A DNA stretch of 64,000 nt from Paenibacillus sinopodophylli. Its GTDB lineage: Bacteria; Bacillota; Bacilli; Paenibacillales; Paenibacillaceae. Position numbers and translations under genes: made by a program. The DNA is taken from assembly GCF_005930355.1 (NCBI RefSeq), contig NZ_VDBO01000004.1:385117-449116 (forward strand). The letters run 5' to 3'. This document shows positions 51,561-60,292 of the stretch, piece after piece. The stretch's first letter is position 1, and every line of letters begins with the position of its first letter. The notes under the pieces were generated by a model, which was not told where the DNA came from, searched no databases, and saw nothing but the letters and a program-made list of their open reading frames with translations.

Positions 51561-53171
51561 TTAATCAAAATGATAGCCTAGAAAGCGATCCGCGTTCCGC
51601 ATGCTTGCCCAAATATCCTGGCTTTCCCCGCCAATGTACCAATACGCTAGGCCCGCTAAGCCCGCTTCTGCTGCCACCTTATATTTGGCCGTTAATGACC
51701 GTCCATCCTCTACCCATATCTGATGCCTGACGCCGTTTTTAATGTATGCTGCCGTATATTGGCCTGCTTGTGCAGCCCATTTCGGTTTAATTGCATATTT
51801 GCTCAAAATTGCATGCTGCTCGCTTAATGTAATGAACGCGGTGGATGCTACGCTGCCCTCCTTATTCAAATCCCAGTCTCGATTGTAAAACGGCAGGGCC
51901 AGAATGACCTTTTCGTTTGGCACGACTTTCAGAAGCTTGGATATCGCCACTTCAACAAAGTCTAACGAAGCATTTGGTCCCGCTCCTGAGCCTGCTCCCC
52001 AATGCTCGTCATAGCCCATGAGTACCATATACTCCACTTGCTTGCCGAGCGCTGCGAAATCGAAGGCATCCGTCCAATCTGTACCGCGGTCAGGCGAAAC
52101 ATCCATGGATAAAGTCACATTCATCAGCTTCAGCTTTTTTGCGAGCTCCGTTACGAATGCGGTTAATGCCGCACGATCCTGTGGAGCTACGTTCTCGAAA
52201 TCAAGATTGATTCCATCTACATCATATTTGACGACGTATGCAGACAGCTTCGCAATCAGGCTGGTGCGCGAGCTCACGCTCGACAACAGCTTGTGCGTAG
52301 CGGCTTGATCGGAGCGGTTGCCAAACATCGGCCATACCTTTTTATTATGCTTTCTGGCCCATGCTACAAGGGATGCATCCGCAGCATCGGTTATTTCGCC
52401 CGAAGCTTCGGCGAAGAACCACCTCGGCGACAACGTATTCACATTGGATGTCATAATGTTGTTCTCGAATTGTGTAGTGCTCTGGCCGTATTGCCAGCCT
52501 AGCTTAATGGTTTCAATAGGTTTAGCTGCCAGCATGGCAGCCCATTGCTTTTTCTGAAGCACACGATGTATCATAACAGCTGTTTCCTGCCTAGTAATCG
52601 CATCGGTTGGGCGGAAATTCCCGTCGCTATCCCCTTGCATAAGACCTAGGCTGTGCACAGCCGTTACCGAGGAACTCGCCCACGAAGCAATAAGCCTGTA
52701 ATCTCCAAAGTTCATTTCATCGCCGATTATGCCCGGTTGCTTCTTCAATGCACGCGTGAGCCACACAGCCGCCTCCTGCCTCGTTACCGGCTTGCTAGGT
52801 GCAAAGCTGGTTTCACTTACTCCGTCCGCTATGCCGAGCTGTACAGCGGCTTGAACCCAGCCATAATGCCCAGCCTTCGCTGCAACATCTGCGAATGGAG
52901 TAACCGGACTTGCGACAGGCTCAAGGCCAAGCAGTCGGTCAAGCAACGTAATGAACTCCGCTCTCGTAATAGGCGCGGTCGGAGAGAAGCTCGATTTCGA
53001 AGTTCCTGTTATGATCTTTTTTTGATATAAATCTATAATTTCCTGCTTCGCATAGCTGTCTGCTATATCGTCGAAAGGCTGTGCAGCTTCCGCATTCACC
53101 CTATGCAGCGCAGTGAACAAGCCTATGAAAATAACAGCCGTCATGAACCATTTACTATAATACCGCTTCAT
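51561..53171 (-). CDS. SLH-domain glycoside hydrolase family 18 enzyme
   Basis: A 536-residue secreted enzyme. A signal peptide ends near VNAEA; three SLH domains occupy about 30-205 (AEFITLLDRLLG, RQEAAVWLTRALK, RQETAVMIHRVLQ), which bind pyruvylated secondary wall polymers. Residues about 220-536 are a GH18 barrel with the catalytic D319-G-I-N-L-D324-F-E326 motif and later VEYMVLMGYDEHWGAGSG. The domain is of the YdhD/SleL/peptidoglycan-type subgroup, so cell-wall or spore-cortex N-acetylglucosaminidase activity is more likely than chitin digestion. GGAGGG precedes the ATG. Confidence 0.9.
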   Translation of the reverse strand: MKRYYSKWFMTAVIFIGLFTALHRVNAEAAQPFDDIADSYAKQEIIDLYQKKIITGTSKSSFSPTAPITRAEFITLLDRLLGLEPVASPVTPFADVAAKAGHYGWVQAAVQLGIADGVSETSFAPSKPVTRQEAAVWLTRALKKQPGIIGDEMNFGDYRLIASWASSSVTAVHSLGLMQGDSDGNFRPTDAITRQETAVMIHRVLQKKQWAAMLAAKPIETIKLGWQYGQSTTQFENNIMTSNVNTLSPRWFFAEASGEITDAADASLVAWARKHNKKVWPMFGNRSDQAATHKLLSSVSSRTSLIAKLSAYVVKYDVDGINLDFENVAPQDRAALTAFVTELAKKLKLMNVTLSMDVSPDRGTDWTDAFDFAALGKQVEYMVLMGYDEHWGAGSGAGPNASLDFVEVAISKLLKVVPNEKVILALPFYNRDWDLNKEGSVASTAFITLSEQHAILSKYAIKPKWAAQAGQYTAAYIKNGVRHQIWVEDGRSLTAKYKVAAEAGLAGLAYWYIGGESQDIWASMRNADRFLGYHFD

Positions 53172-53256
53172 CGTTTCCCTCCTAAGAGATCAATCCTCGA
53201 AGCATATCAAACTTTATACGATTGCTCACTACGCAATTATTGGTAGAATGTATGAA

Positions 53257-53349
53257 GAAACGCTTGAAAGCGTCCTTACTATAGACGCCTTTGTTTCTGT
53301 GAAATATGTAGAGAAAGTATGAGTACACTCAAATACTTTCCTATACGTA
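53257..53349 (+). repeat. Dispersed two-hairpin intergenic repeat, copy F
   Basis: GAAACGCTTGAAAGCGTCC, a short 5' hairpin, then ATGTAGAGAAAGTATGAG ... AATACTTTCCTATACG. The 3' hairpin matches copy A almost base for base while the 5' part is shorter. Confidence 0.65.
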
Positions 53350-53355
53350 AAGGTG

Positions 53356-53396
53356 AAAAGGCGACCATCCCCTGAATAAAGGGAATGATCGCCTTC
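53356..53396 (-). terminator. Terminator of the ring-cleaving dioxygenase gene
   Basis: AAGGCGACCATCCCC (53358-53372) pairs with GGGAATGATCGCCTT (53381-53395) with G-U pairs. It sits just downstream of the minus-strand stop codon and just after repeat copy F. Confidence 0.75.
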
Positions 53397-53422
53397 TTTG
53401 TCCGCTGCGGATCTATGTTCGT

Positions 53423-54400
53423 TTATACGTCAAACTTGGTTTGCAATGGTTTCAATCTGGATTCGATTTGCGCGCGCTGCGGCTCAAGAAATGGCGGAAG
53501 AGCGAGCGATTCGCCTAAGTGATTAATATCTTCATCCGTATCGAAGCCCGGACCATCCGTCGCCAGCTCGAACAATATGCCGTTTGGTTCACGGAAGTAA
53601 AGTGAGCGGAAATAGAAGCGGTCCACAAAGCCCGAATTCGGTATCCGTACTCCGCGAATATGCTCGATCCACTCCCGAAGCTCATCATCATTGTCAACAC
53701 GGAAGGCAACGTGGTGTACACCGCCATAGCCTTGTCGCTCACGCGGCAGATCAAGCCTTTCCTCCAGATGAACCTCAGCTCCGCTGCCGCCTTCTCCGGT
53801 TTCTAATACGACAATATCCGGCTGCCCCGCAACCGTTGACGGGTAGCTTCCTTTCTCTCTGAAGCCCATTAGCTGCGTGAGAACGAGCAATGTCGGCTCC
53901 GGATTTTTGACGGTCAGTTGAACCGGCCCAAGTCCGAGAATGCCGAACTCAGCAGGCACCGTGCTTTTCTCCCAAGGCGTTCCGCCTTCAACGCCTTGAT
54001 TATGTTCATCAGAGACGAGCACGAGCCGCTGTCCTTCGAAATCTCTGAATGCAATTGTCTGGCGGCCAGCACGTTCTACGATGTCATCGTGGTCAACAGC
54101 ATGCTGCTCGAACCGAGCTTTCCAGTATTGAATCGCTGCATCGTCAGCTACACGCAGTGACAGCGATGAGATGCTGCTTGTACCTTCCCTGTTTTTAGCA
54201 GTCATCGGAAATTCGAAGAAAGTCAGCTCCGTTCCCGGGTTTCCTTTCTCATCTCCGTAGAATAGATGGTAGACCGAAGTTTCGTCTTGATTGACCGTTT
54301 TTTTGACCAAACGAAGACCAAGCAGCTCTGTATAAAATTCAAAATTTCCTGATGCTGTACCTGTAATGGCGGATACGTGATGAATACCTTTGAGTTGCAT
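53423..54400 (-). CDS. Ring-cleaving (VOC-type) dioxygenase, MhqO/MhqA-like
   Basis: A 325-residue protein with two vicinal-oxygen-chelate domains. The first begins KGIHHVSAITGTASGNFEFY (His7 region) and the second has YGGVHHVAFRVDNDDEL; LYFREPNGILFELATDGPGF carries the Glu metal ligand. It matches the quinone/catechol-inducible dioxygenases MhqA/MhqE/MhqO of Bacillus, which cleave hydroquinone-type rings. GGGAGG precedes the ATG. It lies 65 bp downstream of a MarR regulator gene, as in the MhqR regulon, and is presumably induced by quinone stress. Confidence 0.87.
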   Translation of the reverse strand: MQLKGIHHVSAITGTASGNFEFYTELLGLRLVKKTVNQDETSVYHLFYGDEKGNPGTELTFFEFPMTAKNREGTSSISSLSLRVADDAAIQYWKARFEQHAVDHDDIVERAGRQTIAFRDFEGQRLVLVSDEHNQGVEGGTPWEKSTVPAEFGILGLGPVQLTVKNPEPTLLVLTQLMGFREKGSYPSTVAGQPDIVVLETGEGGSGAEVHLEERLDLPRERQGYGGVHHVAFRVDNDDELREWIEHIRGVRIPNSGFVDRFYFRSLYFREPNGILFELATDGPGFDTDEDINHLGESLALPPFLEPQRAQIESRLKPLQTKFDV

Positions 54401-54465
54401 ATGAACAACCTCCCTAGTTGTTTTGAAGAAGAATGGATTAAACTTTTCATTTATGTCGTTAATCG

Positions 54466-54909
54466 TTAATCTTGTATTTTCTTGAGCAAACGAAGCAGCT
54501 GCTTCTTCTCATCTCTACTCAATGCATCATATTGCGAAGCTTGAAATTGCTCCTGCACTGGAACGACATCATCGAACAATGTCCTGCCCTTCTCGGTTAA
54601 CGATACGTATTTGCTCTTCCACTCCTGCTCCCGCTGGGCAAAGCCTTGCTCCTCCAGCTTGCTGATCAGCTGCGTAATGTTGCCTTTGGTTACAAACAGC
54701 TTATCGGCTAGCTGCTGCTGCGTAAGTCGGTCATGCGCACCTATCTGAGCCAGCATATCGAACTGAGCTGCGCTCAAGCCCCATTTCTTCAAATGCTGGT
54801 GCGTCTCACGCAGGCTGTGACTATAAACACGCGACAAACGAAACCATATCAACAAGCCTAGCCGTTCATCGCGTTTGGGAAGAAAAGTTTCGGAACTCTC
54901 ATTTGTCAT
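54466..54909 (-). CDS. MarR-family regulator (MhqR-like)
   Basis: A 147-residue winged-helix regulator of the MarR/DUF24-like group. The recognition region LTQQQLADKLFVTKGNITQLISKLEEQGF (HTH plus wing) is complete and followed by EKGRTLFDDVVPVQEQF. Start ATG 54909 has GGAGG 7 nt upstream; an extra 20 residues of open frame would cross it. A perfect 15-bp inverted repeat about 25 bp upstream is the probable operator, giving autoregulation. By position and family it most likely represses the adjacent ring-cleaving dioxygenase until a quinone or electrophile is present. Confidence 0.88.
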   Translation of the reverse strand: MTNESSETFLPKRDERLGLLIWFRLSRVYSHSLRETHQHLKKWGLSAAQFDMLAQIGAHDRLTQQQLADKLFVTKGNITQLISKLEEQGFAQREQEWKSKYVSLTEKGRTLFDDVVPVQEQFQASQYDALSRDEKKQLLRLLKKIQD

Positions 54910-54931
54910 TCCAACACCTCCTGAGCTGCTT

Positions 54932-54965
54932 CTTGCTATCAGTTTAGACCTAAACTGATAGCAAG
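54932..54965. promoter_or_regulatory. MarR operator: perfect 15-bp inverted repeat
   Basis: CTTGCTATCAGTTTA and TAAACTGATAGCAAG are exact inverted copies separated by GACC. It sits about 25 bp upstream of the MarR start. The core TTTA(G)nCTAAA-like arrangement resembles many MarR/YodB-type operators, but the overall length and perfection are unusual. Confidence 0.8.
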
Positions 54966-55058
54966 TCAACCCATTGATTGAATCCCCTACTTCGGGCTAG
55001 GGCATCGTAAGCGTCAATATGATAAGATAAACGGATATAAAGCGTAAGGAGATTGTAC

Positions 55059-55688
55059 ATGCTGGAACGAAATCATTACTCTCATCAACAACTGCCCATA
55101 GGACGTGCACAGCTAGATCTGGCAGCCAGAAACAAACGCAAACGTAACCGAATTTTGCTGTTCATTATATTGGCCATTACAGCCGCATTATTGTGGAAGA
55201 CCATATTAACGTTTGAGCCCTATATACCTCCTATCCACAATAATCCGGCTCCACCTGTCACGGAGCTTAATCCCATCGTATTCACCAAGCAATCGGAGCT
55301 GATCGCCGAGACAAGCAAAGCTGGCATCACCATTCTTATTACAGACGGTTTCCGCTCCAGTGAGGAGCAGGATGCGATCTATGCAAAAGGGCGCACTACA
55401 GAAGGCAATATTGTAACGCAGGTGCAAGGCGGACATTCCTATCATAATTATGGACTTGCGATTGATTTCGCTCTGCGTACGAAGCAGGGAGAAGTTGTAT
55501 GGGATATGAAGTACGACGGCAACAAAAACGGGAAAGCGGACTGGATGGAGGTCGTAGCCATTGCAAAGCGTTTAGGATTCTCATGGGGCGGCGATTGGGC
55601 GAATTTCCCTGACTATCCGCATCTCCAAATGGACTTCGGCTTGTCGATTCGCGAGCTGCGTAGAGGGGAGCGCCCGCCTGTTGAATAA
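55059..55688 (+). CDS. M15 family D-alanyl-D-alanine / L-Ala-D-Glu peptidase (CwlK/VanY-like)
   Basis: A 209-residue membrane-anchored peptidase. A basic N-terminus and one transmembrane helix (ILLFIILAITAALLWKTILT) anchor it outside the membrane. The zinc site is complete: GFRSSEEQDAIYAKGRT, SYHNYGLAIDFAL (His and Asp ligands) and YPHLQMDFGL (His). It trims peptidoglycan stem peptides. ATG 55059 has AAGGAG 7 nt upstream; a TTG two codons earlier is less favoured. It ends at a perfect 20-bp terminator hairpin. Confidence 0.87.
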   Translation: MLERNHYSHQQLPIGRAQLDLAARNKRKRNRILLFIILAITAALLWKTILTFEPYIPPIHNNPAPPVTELNPIVFTKQSELIAETSKAGITILITDGFRSSEEQDAIYAKGRTTEGNIVTQVQGGHSYHNYGLAIDFALRTKQGEVVWDMKYDGNKNGKADWMEVVAIAKRLGFSWGGDWANFPDYPHLQMDFGLSIRELRRGERPPVE

Positions 55689-55707
55689 GCAAGCAACCAT
55701 CTCTCCG

Positions 55708-55759
55708 TAAAAAAAGGGTCTGCCAGCCAAGAGCAATTACTCTTGGCTGGCAGACCCTT
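55708..55759 (-). terminator. Terminator of the second luciferase-like gene (and possibly the M15 gene)
   Basis: A perfect 20-bp stem (55714-55733 with 55740-55759), including GGGTCTGCCAGCCAAGAG, is closed by a 6-nt loop. The A-run on its left serves as a T-run for the minus-strand gene; the right side has few T, so termination of the M15 gene is less certain. Confidence 0.8.
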
Positions 55760-55794
55760 CATCGTTCAGCAGACGTTATCTGCTCGGCTGTTTA

Positions 55795-56811
55795 TTACAG
55801 CTCGGCTATAATCTCATAAGAACGCAGGCGCGCCTTATGGTCGAATATATGAGCCGCAACCATAATTTCATCAGCCTTAGTTGCTTCAATATACTGCTTA
55901 AGCTTACTGCGCACCGTGTCCGGCCCACCTACTATAGAGGAACCAAGCTGCTGCTGCAGCGCTATTTTCTCCTGCGGCGTCCAGACTGTATCCATATCAC
56001 GAACTGGAGCAGGCAGAGGTCCTCGCGTATTCCGGATAAAGGATAGGAACAGCTGCTGCATGGAGGTTGCCAAATACGCCGCCTCCTCATCCGTATCCGC
56101 CGCAATGACATTGACTGCGACCATCCCATTCGGCTTATCAAGCACATCAGATGGCTTGAAACTGCTGCGATAGAGATTCATCGCAGGCACTGTAAAGTTC
56201 GGGGAGAAGTGTCCGGCGAATGCGAATGGCAAGCCGAGCTGTGCAGCCAGCAACGCGCTGAAGTCACTCGACCCAAGCAGCCAAATCGGAATGTCCAATC
56301 CTTCGCCTGGAATGGCGCGAACCGGCATGCCAAGCTCCGTTCGGGTTGGATCTAGAAACGCGCGCAGCTCGGCAAGTTTCTCGGGGAAATCATGGCCGTT
56401 TCCACCTCTGTTTCCGCGAAGCGCGGTGGCCGTCAGTCCATCGGTGCCTGGTGCGCGGCCAAGACCCAAATCAATTCGTCCTGGAAACAAGGATTCGAGC
56501 GTTCCGAACTGCTCGGCAATCACGAGCGGGGCATGGTTGGGCAGCATAATACCGCCAGAGCCTACACGTATCTTAGACGTTCCGGCAGCCACATGTCCAA
56601 TCACGATAGACGTCGCCGAGCTTGCTATACTTGGCGCATTATGATGCTCAGCAAGCCAGTAGCGATTGTAGCCCCATTTCTCTGCATGCTGTGCAAGATC
56701 TAACGTGTTCGCAAGCGATTCCGCCACAGAGCCTCCTGCAACAATCGGCGATACATCTAGAACGGACAGCGGGATATTAAAAGAAGAATTGGTTATGATA
56801 TGTTCTGACAT
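55795..56811 (-). CDS. LLM-class flavin-dependent oxidoreductase (MsnO8-like)
   Basis: A 338-residue luciferase-like monooxygenase of a subgroup different from the other one in this window. PLSVLDVSPIVAGGSVAESL at the N-terminus, YWLAEHHNAPSIASSATSI, IRVGSGGIMLPNHAPLVIAE, and RIDLGLGRAPGTDG are the classic FMN-pocket motifs of the MsnO8/YceB-type group. Start ATG 56811 has AAGGGTG 6 nt upstream. Substrate unknown. A dispersed-repeat copy and an Rrf2 regulator lie upstream on the same strand. Confidence 0.88.
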   Translation of the reverse strand: MSEHIITNSSFNIPLSVLDVSPIVAGGSVAESLANTLDLAQHAEKWGYNRYWLAEHHNAPSIASSATSIVIGHVAAGTSKIRVGSGGIMLPNHAPLVIAEQFGTLESLFPGRIDLGLGRAPGTDGLTATALRGNRGGNGHDFPEKLAELRAFLDPTRTELGMPVRAIPGEGLDIPIWLLGSSDFSALLAAQLGLPFAFAGHFSPNFTVPAMNLYRSSFKPSDVLDKPNGMVAVNVIAADTDEEAAYLATSMQQLFLSFIRNTRGPLPAPVRDMDTVWTPQEKIALQQQLGSSIVGGPDTVRSKLKQYIEATKADEIMVAAHIFDHKARLRSYEIIAEL

Positions 56812-56919
56812 ACTCTTCACCCTTTTCATTGTAATTAATATTCATTTAGCTGCATGTAGATTCAGACTTAGAGATGGTACATACAATCAACTGTATAAAA
56901 TTTTCATACACATAGCTCG

Positions 56920-57015
56920 CAAGCGTAAACGGCTGAAGCCGTCCTCAGGCGGCTAAGCTAATGTTTAGAGTAGTAATATAGAGAAAGTTGGCAAAAAGAT
57001 ATTCTTTCCTATATT
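56920..57015 (+). repeat. Dispersed two-hairpin intergenic repeat, copy G
   Basis: CAAGCGTAAACGGCTGAAGC and CCGTCCTCAGGCGGCT are nearly identical to copy A; the second part is ATATAGAGAAAGTTGGC ... ATTCTTTCCTATAT. It sits between a luciferase-like gene and an Rrf2 gene. Confidence 0.75.
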
Positions 57016-57021
57016 TTCAAA

Positions 57022-57078
57022 AAAGCCCGGCCAACAAGCGGTAACGCACGGCATGCCGCAACGATACCGCTTTGTTGT
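57022..57078 (-). terminator. Terminator of the Rrf2-family gene
   Basis: CAACAAGCGGTA (57033-57044) pairs with TACCGCTTTGTTG (57066-57078), and a T-run follows on the minus strand after GGCCGGGC. It is adjacent to repeat copy G. Confidence 0.6.
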
Positions 57079-57098
57079 AACCAGCCCTTCCATAGCTC

Positions 57099-57542
57099 TT
57101 ACACTTGCTGGTTCTTTTGCTGAAGCTGGCATTTTCGAATTTTGTCGAGCGCGGTCTGCAGCGTATTCTGCTCCAGATAAGCCACGTAATGCTGTTCCGC
57201 TTCATAGAAGAAATGATCCATAACGCCTTGAATATTAGCAGAGACTAAGCAATCCTCATCTGGATTGCCTGAGCACCAATGCGGCTTCAAAGTCCCACCA
57301 GAAATCGCTCTGTATATTTGAGCAAGCGATACTTCGCCAGGCTCGCAATTCAAAATGTAGCCGCCGCCGATGCCTTCTTTCGTTGTGACGAAGCCATGCT
57401 TCCGCAGCGTACTCATAATTTTGCGAATCCGAGTTGGATTCGTTGACACGTTTCTAGCAATCGTCTCGCTGCTGGCCATATGATCAGGCAAGTAGGCTAA
57501 CAGCACCAAGCTGTGAACCGCTACCGTAAATTCACTGTTCAT
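57099..57542 (-). CDS. Rrf2-family transcriptional regulator (YwnA-like)
   Basis: A 147-residue Rrf2 protein. The winged helix (LPDHMASSETIARNVSTNPT, then RKIMSTLRKHGFVTTKEGIG, GGYILN wing) is typical. It has Cys66, Cys90 and Cys98; the Cys-rich segment CSGNPDEDC has two rather than the three IscR-type cluster ligands, so an Fe-S sensor is not certain. GGGAGA precedes the ATG. It may control a neighbouring redox gene, but no operator is evident. Confidence 0.87.
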   Translation of the reverse strand: MNSEFTVAVHSLVLLAYLPDHMASSETIARNVSTNPTRIRKIMSTLRKHGFVTTKEGIGGGYILNCEPGEVSLAQIYRAISGGTLKPHWCSGNPDEDCLVSANIQGVMDHFFYEAEQHYVAYLEQNTLQTALDKIRKCQLQQKNQQV

Positions 57543-57671
57543 CGTTGCATCTCCCTCTCAAGAAGGATACTGTAATTTTATTGCATACAGTTGATAAAGT
57601 CAAACCTTCCTTCCTTAGGATAGCATAGAGAGCGCAATCGGTATAGGCTTTGTCTGCTAGAATGAGCCGCT

Positions 57672-58580
57672 TTAGCGGTGCTGCTCATAGCGGTTCGCTT
57701 GACTTATTCTACGGATTGACTTTAATTCTTCGGTCGTCAGCTCACTCGCATGGCTCGCAGCAATGTTATGTCGCAGCTGCTCCATAGAGCTTGCCCCGGG
57801 TATAACTGTCGCCACAGTCGGGTCGGCTAGCGCATACCTAATCGCCGTATGAGCAATATCCCGTAACGGATCGATTCCTTCAAGCAGAGACGTATGCAAT
57901 GCCGTCAGCTCATACTTTCCATATCCCAAATACCCTTTATCTGCCTTCATGGCACCAGCACTTGTCAGTATCCCTTTTGCAACAGGGCCCCGCGCAATTA
58001 AGCTGATCCCTTTCTGAGCAAGAAGTGGAAGCACCTGCTCCTCTGGCCTTCTGTCCAATATGCTGTATTGACTCATGACACTGACCATATTGGATTGTTC
58101 CGCATATTCTCTAATGACGTTAGGACGTATGGAAGAAATACCGTAATAACGAATAAGACCTTCTTGCTTCAGCTCCTCGAAAGCCTCAATTGTCTCCGAT
58201 AACTTGTCATCCAGAGTGCCGCCATGAAGCTGATAAAGATCAATATAATCCGTTTGCAGCCTCCGCAAACTATCCTTTACTGCCGACTTAATATACGACT
58301 TAGACGGGTCCCATGACCAGCCCTCTTTGCCTGGCTCCCACCTGTTCCCAACCTTAGTACCAATAATGACATCCGAGCGTCTGCCTCTAATGGCTTGACC
58401 AATGATCTCCTCGTTCAAGCCTTCATCATAAAGATCCGCCGTATCAAGAAAATTGATGCCGTTGTCGAGCGCTTCATGAATAAGTGTCATTGCTTTGTCC
58501 TTCTCCCTGCCAAGCGACATACAGCCAAGACCAATCTCACTTACGTAAAGCTCAGAATTCCCTAGGCGATTGCGTTTCAT
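57672..58580 (-). CDS. Aldo/keto reductase
   Basis: A 302-residue TIM-barrel oxidoreductase. The tetrad regions are visible: FLDTADLYDEGLNEEIIGQA (Asp and Tyr), VIIGTKVGNR (Lys) and IDLYQLHGGTLDDKLSE (His). Near the C-terminus ATVIPGASSMEQLRHNIAAS is the NADPH-binding loop. Start ATG 58580 (MKRNRLGNSELYVSEIG) with AAGGG about 11 nt upstream; ATG 58616, overlapping the upstream gene by 8 nt, is an alternative. It is translationally close to the glutamine-amidotransferase-like gene. Confidence 0.88.
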   Translation of the reverse strand: MKRNRLGNSELYVSEIGLGCMSLGREKDKAMTLIHEALDNGINFLDTADLYDEGLNEEIIGQAIRGRRSDVIIGTKVGNRWEPGKEGWSWDPSKSYIKSAVKDSLRRLQTDYIDLYQLHGGTLDDKLSETIEAFEELKQEGLIRYYGISSIRPNVIREYAEQSNMVSVMSQYSILDRRPEEQVLPLLAQKGISLIARGPVAKGILTSAGAMKADKGYLGYGKYELTALHTSLLEGIDPLRDIAHTAIRYALADPTVATVIPGASSMEQLRHNIAASHASELTTEELKSIRRISQANRYEQHR

Positions 58581-58608
58581 TTCACATCGTTCCCTTCGTT
58601 TTTCTTTC

Positions 58609-59301
58609 TTATCCATCGCTCAAACTAATCCGATCCAATATGCGGTGCAGCGCTTTATGAGATTGCTTGCTCTGTCCATAGCACGAGCGAATCTGCTCAG
58701 CTGATTGAATGTAGGGCGCCTCGATGAGCTCCGCGTACCAATTCGCGAACATCTCTTCCATACAGGCCGGTGTCGTTTCCAAATGGAATTGCAGCGCGAG
58801 CACATGGTCCTCATATGCGAAAGCCTGCACCTTGCAAGCATCTGAATAGGCGAGCAGCCGTGTGTCATTCGGGAGATCAAACGTATCGCCATGCCATTGG
58901 AATGAAAGGAATGACTCACTTAATCCAGAGAGCCATGAATGCTCATCGCTTGTCCGATTCACGGTATGCCAGCCTATTTCCTTATGTTCATTCTTGTATA
59001 CGGGGCTGCCAAGCAGCTCTGCTATCATTTGGGCACCAAAACAGATACCGAGCACTTTCTTACCTAATGCAATGGCATGCTGAACAAATTGTTTTTCTTC
59101 CACAAGCCACGGATAAAGCTCCTCTTCGTATACACTCATCGGACCTCCACAAATAACAAGCAGATCAAGTTCATCTATCCAGCCCAAGTCGACGCCAAGA
59201 GAGGGCTCACGCATCACCAAATGATGTCCATTATGATTCACCCATGTACGAAACGCTTCCTCATCATCAAATTCGAAATGTTTAAATGCAACGATATTCA
59301 T
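58609..59301 (-). CDS. Type 1 glutamine amidotransferase domain protein
   Basis: A 230-residue class I GATase. LLVICGGPMSVYEEELYPWL starts the fold, the nucleophile Cys lies in VLGICFGAQMIAELLGS, and the His-Glu pair in LALQFHLETTPA. FQWHGDTFDLP is the typical extra loop of GMP-synthase-like members. Start ATG 59301 has GGAG 9 nt upstream. Stand-alone members hydrolyse glutamine or act as glutaminase-like peptidases on small conjugates. Its end overlaps the possible first start of the aldo/keto reductase. Confidence 0.87.
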   Translation of the reverse strand: MNIVAFKHFEFDDEEAFRTWVNHNGHHLVMREPSLGVDLGWIDELDLLVICGGPMSVYEEELYPWLVEEKQFVQHAIALGKKVLGICFGAQMIAELLGSPVYKNEHKEIGWHTVNRTSDEHSWLSGLSESFLSFQWHGDTFDLPNDTRLLAYSDACKVQAFAYEDHVLALQFHLETTPACMEEMFANWYAELIEAPYIQSAEQIRSCYGQSKQSHKALHRILDRISLSDG

Positions 59302-59413
59302 CAGATTATGCTCCTTCAACCTACGCCTAAGCGCTTATTGAAGCTAATTATAATTCCGATATTTGATAGCAGTAAGTCCAGTTTCCCGTATAGTGGGAAA
59401 CATGCAACAAATA

Positions 59414-60184
59414 CTATTTATTAAGCTTGTGACGATAGCCAAGCTCTTCCGATATAGCATCTGCATATTTTTTTACGAGCAGGCTGTATTTTCGAACAGT
59501 CTCCTCTGTGAACCGAAAAGTTGGGCCAGCGGTATTCAAAGAACCGATTACTCGATTTTCATAGGAAAATATTGGAGCAGCTATTCCCGTCGTGCCTTCC
59601 GTTGCCTCTCCCTCGGTTATCGCATAGCCCTGCCTGTGAATAATCAATATTTCTTCCTCAATGTAAGCTTCAGATAAGGGCTTTAGTGAAGGAACATTGT
59701 CCCAATCTACCTCCGCCAAGATAGACTCCTGCGTTTTCCTAGGCAGATACGCTAGAATAACACGATTCGATGCACCAATAAACAAAGGCAGCTTGAGCCC
59801 AATCGGCTCCGAAATTTTAAGTATTTGCGGAGAATCCACTGAATCGATATAAACGCCTTCTGCATTTTCCCTCGTAGCCAAATAAACCGTTTCCTTCGTC
59901 TTCTGGGATAGCTCCTCCATGAACGGCCTCGCTACCGTACGCAGCATAAGACTGTCCCACATGAGGAAGCCGTACTCCATGATGGATAGGCCAAGCTTGT
60001 ACTTCTTCGTCCTCGCGTTCTGAGCAACAAATCCATGCTCCATTAAGGAGCCCAGAATACGGTGTACACTCTGTACAGGCATACCCAGCTCCCTGCTCAT
60101 TTCAGTCACGCTTAATTCTTTCTCCTTCCCTTGCGGCAGCAGAAGATCCAGAAGTTGTATCGCTTTCGAAATAACGCCTGACAT
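59414..60184 (-). CDS. IclR-family transcriptional regulator
   Basis: A 256-residue regulator. The winged helix (SVTEMSRELGMPVQSVHRIL, residues about 25-44) is followed by an IclR effector domain with SFYLATRE-like EKTKETVYLATRENAEGVYI and EGTTGIAAPIFSYENRVIGS motifs. Start ATG 60184 has AAAGGATG upstream. Members respond to small aromatic or carboxylic metabolites. The aldo/keto reductase and GATase genes lie downstream on the same strand after a 112-bp gap, so they are possible targets, though no operator is evident. Confidence 0.87.
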   Translation of the reverse strand: MSGVISKAIQLLDLLLPQGKEKELSVTEMSRELGMPVQSVHRILGSLMEHGFVAQNARTKKYKLGLSIMEYGFLMWDSLMLRTVARPFMEELSQKTKETVYLATRENAEGVYIDSVDSPQILKISEPIGLKLPLFIGASNRVILAYLPRKTQESILAEVDWDNVPSLKPLSEAYIEEEILIIHRQGYAITEGEATEGTTGIAAPIFSYENRVIGSLNTAGPTFRFTEETVRKYSLLVKKYADAISEELGYRHKLNK

Positions 60185-60226
60185 CGTGTACATCCTTTCT
60201 CTTCTTCGATCGCTTTGCACATAGAT

Positions 60227-60262
60227 CAAAAAGTCCCGCTCGCTGTAACATCGGGACTTTTG
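60227..60262 (-). terminator. Terminator of the DUF2203 gene
   Basis: AAAAGTCCC (60229-60237) pairs with GGGACTTTT (60253-60261), with T-rich sequence after it on the minus strand. It lies 32 bp beyond the DUF2203 stop codon. Confidence 0.75.
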
Positions 60263-60292
60263 CTATTGTTGCTCTGCGGGATTGAGGGAACT

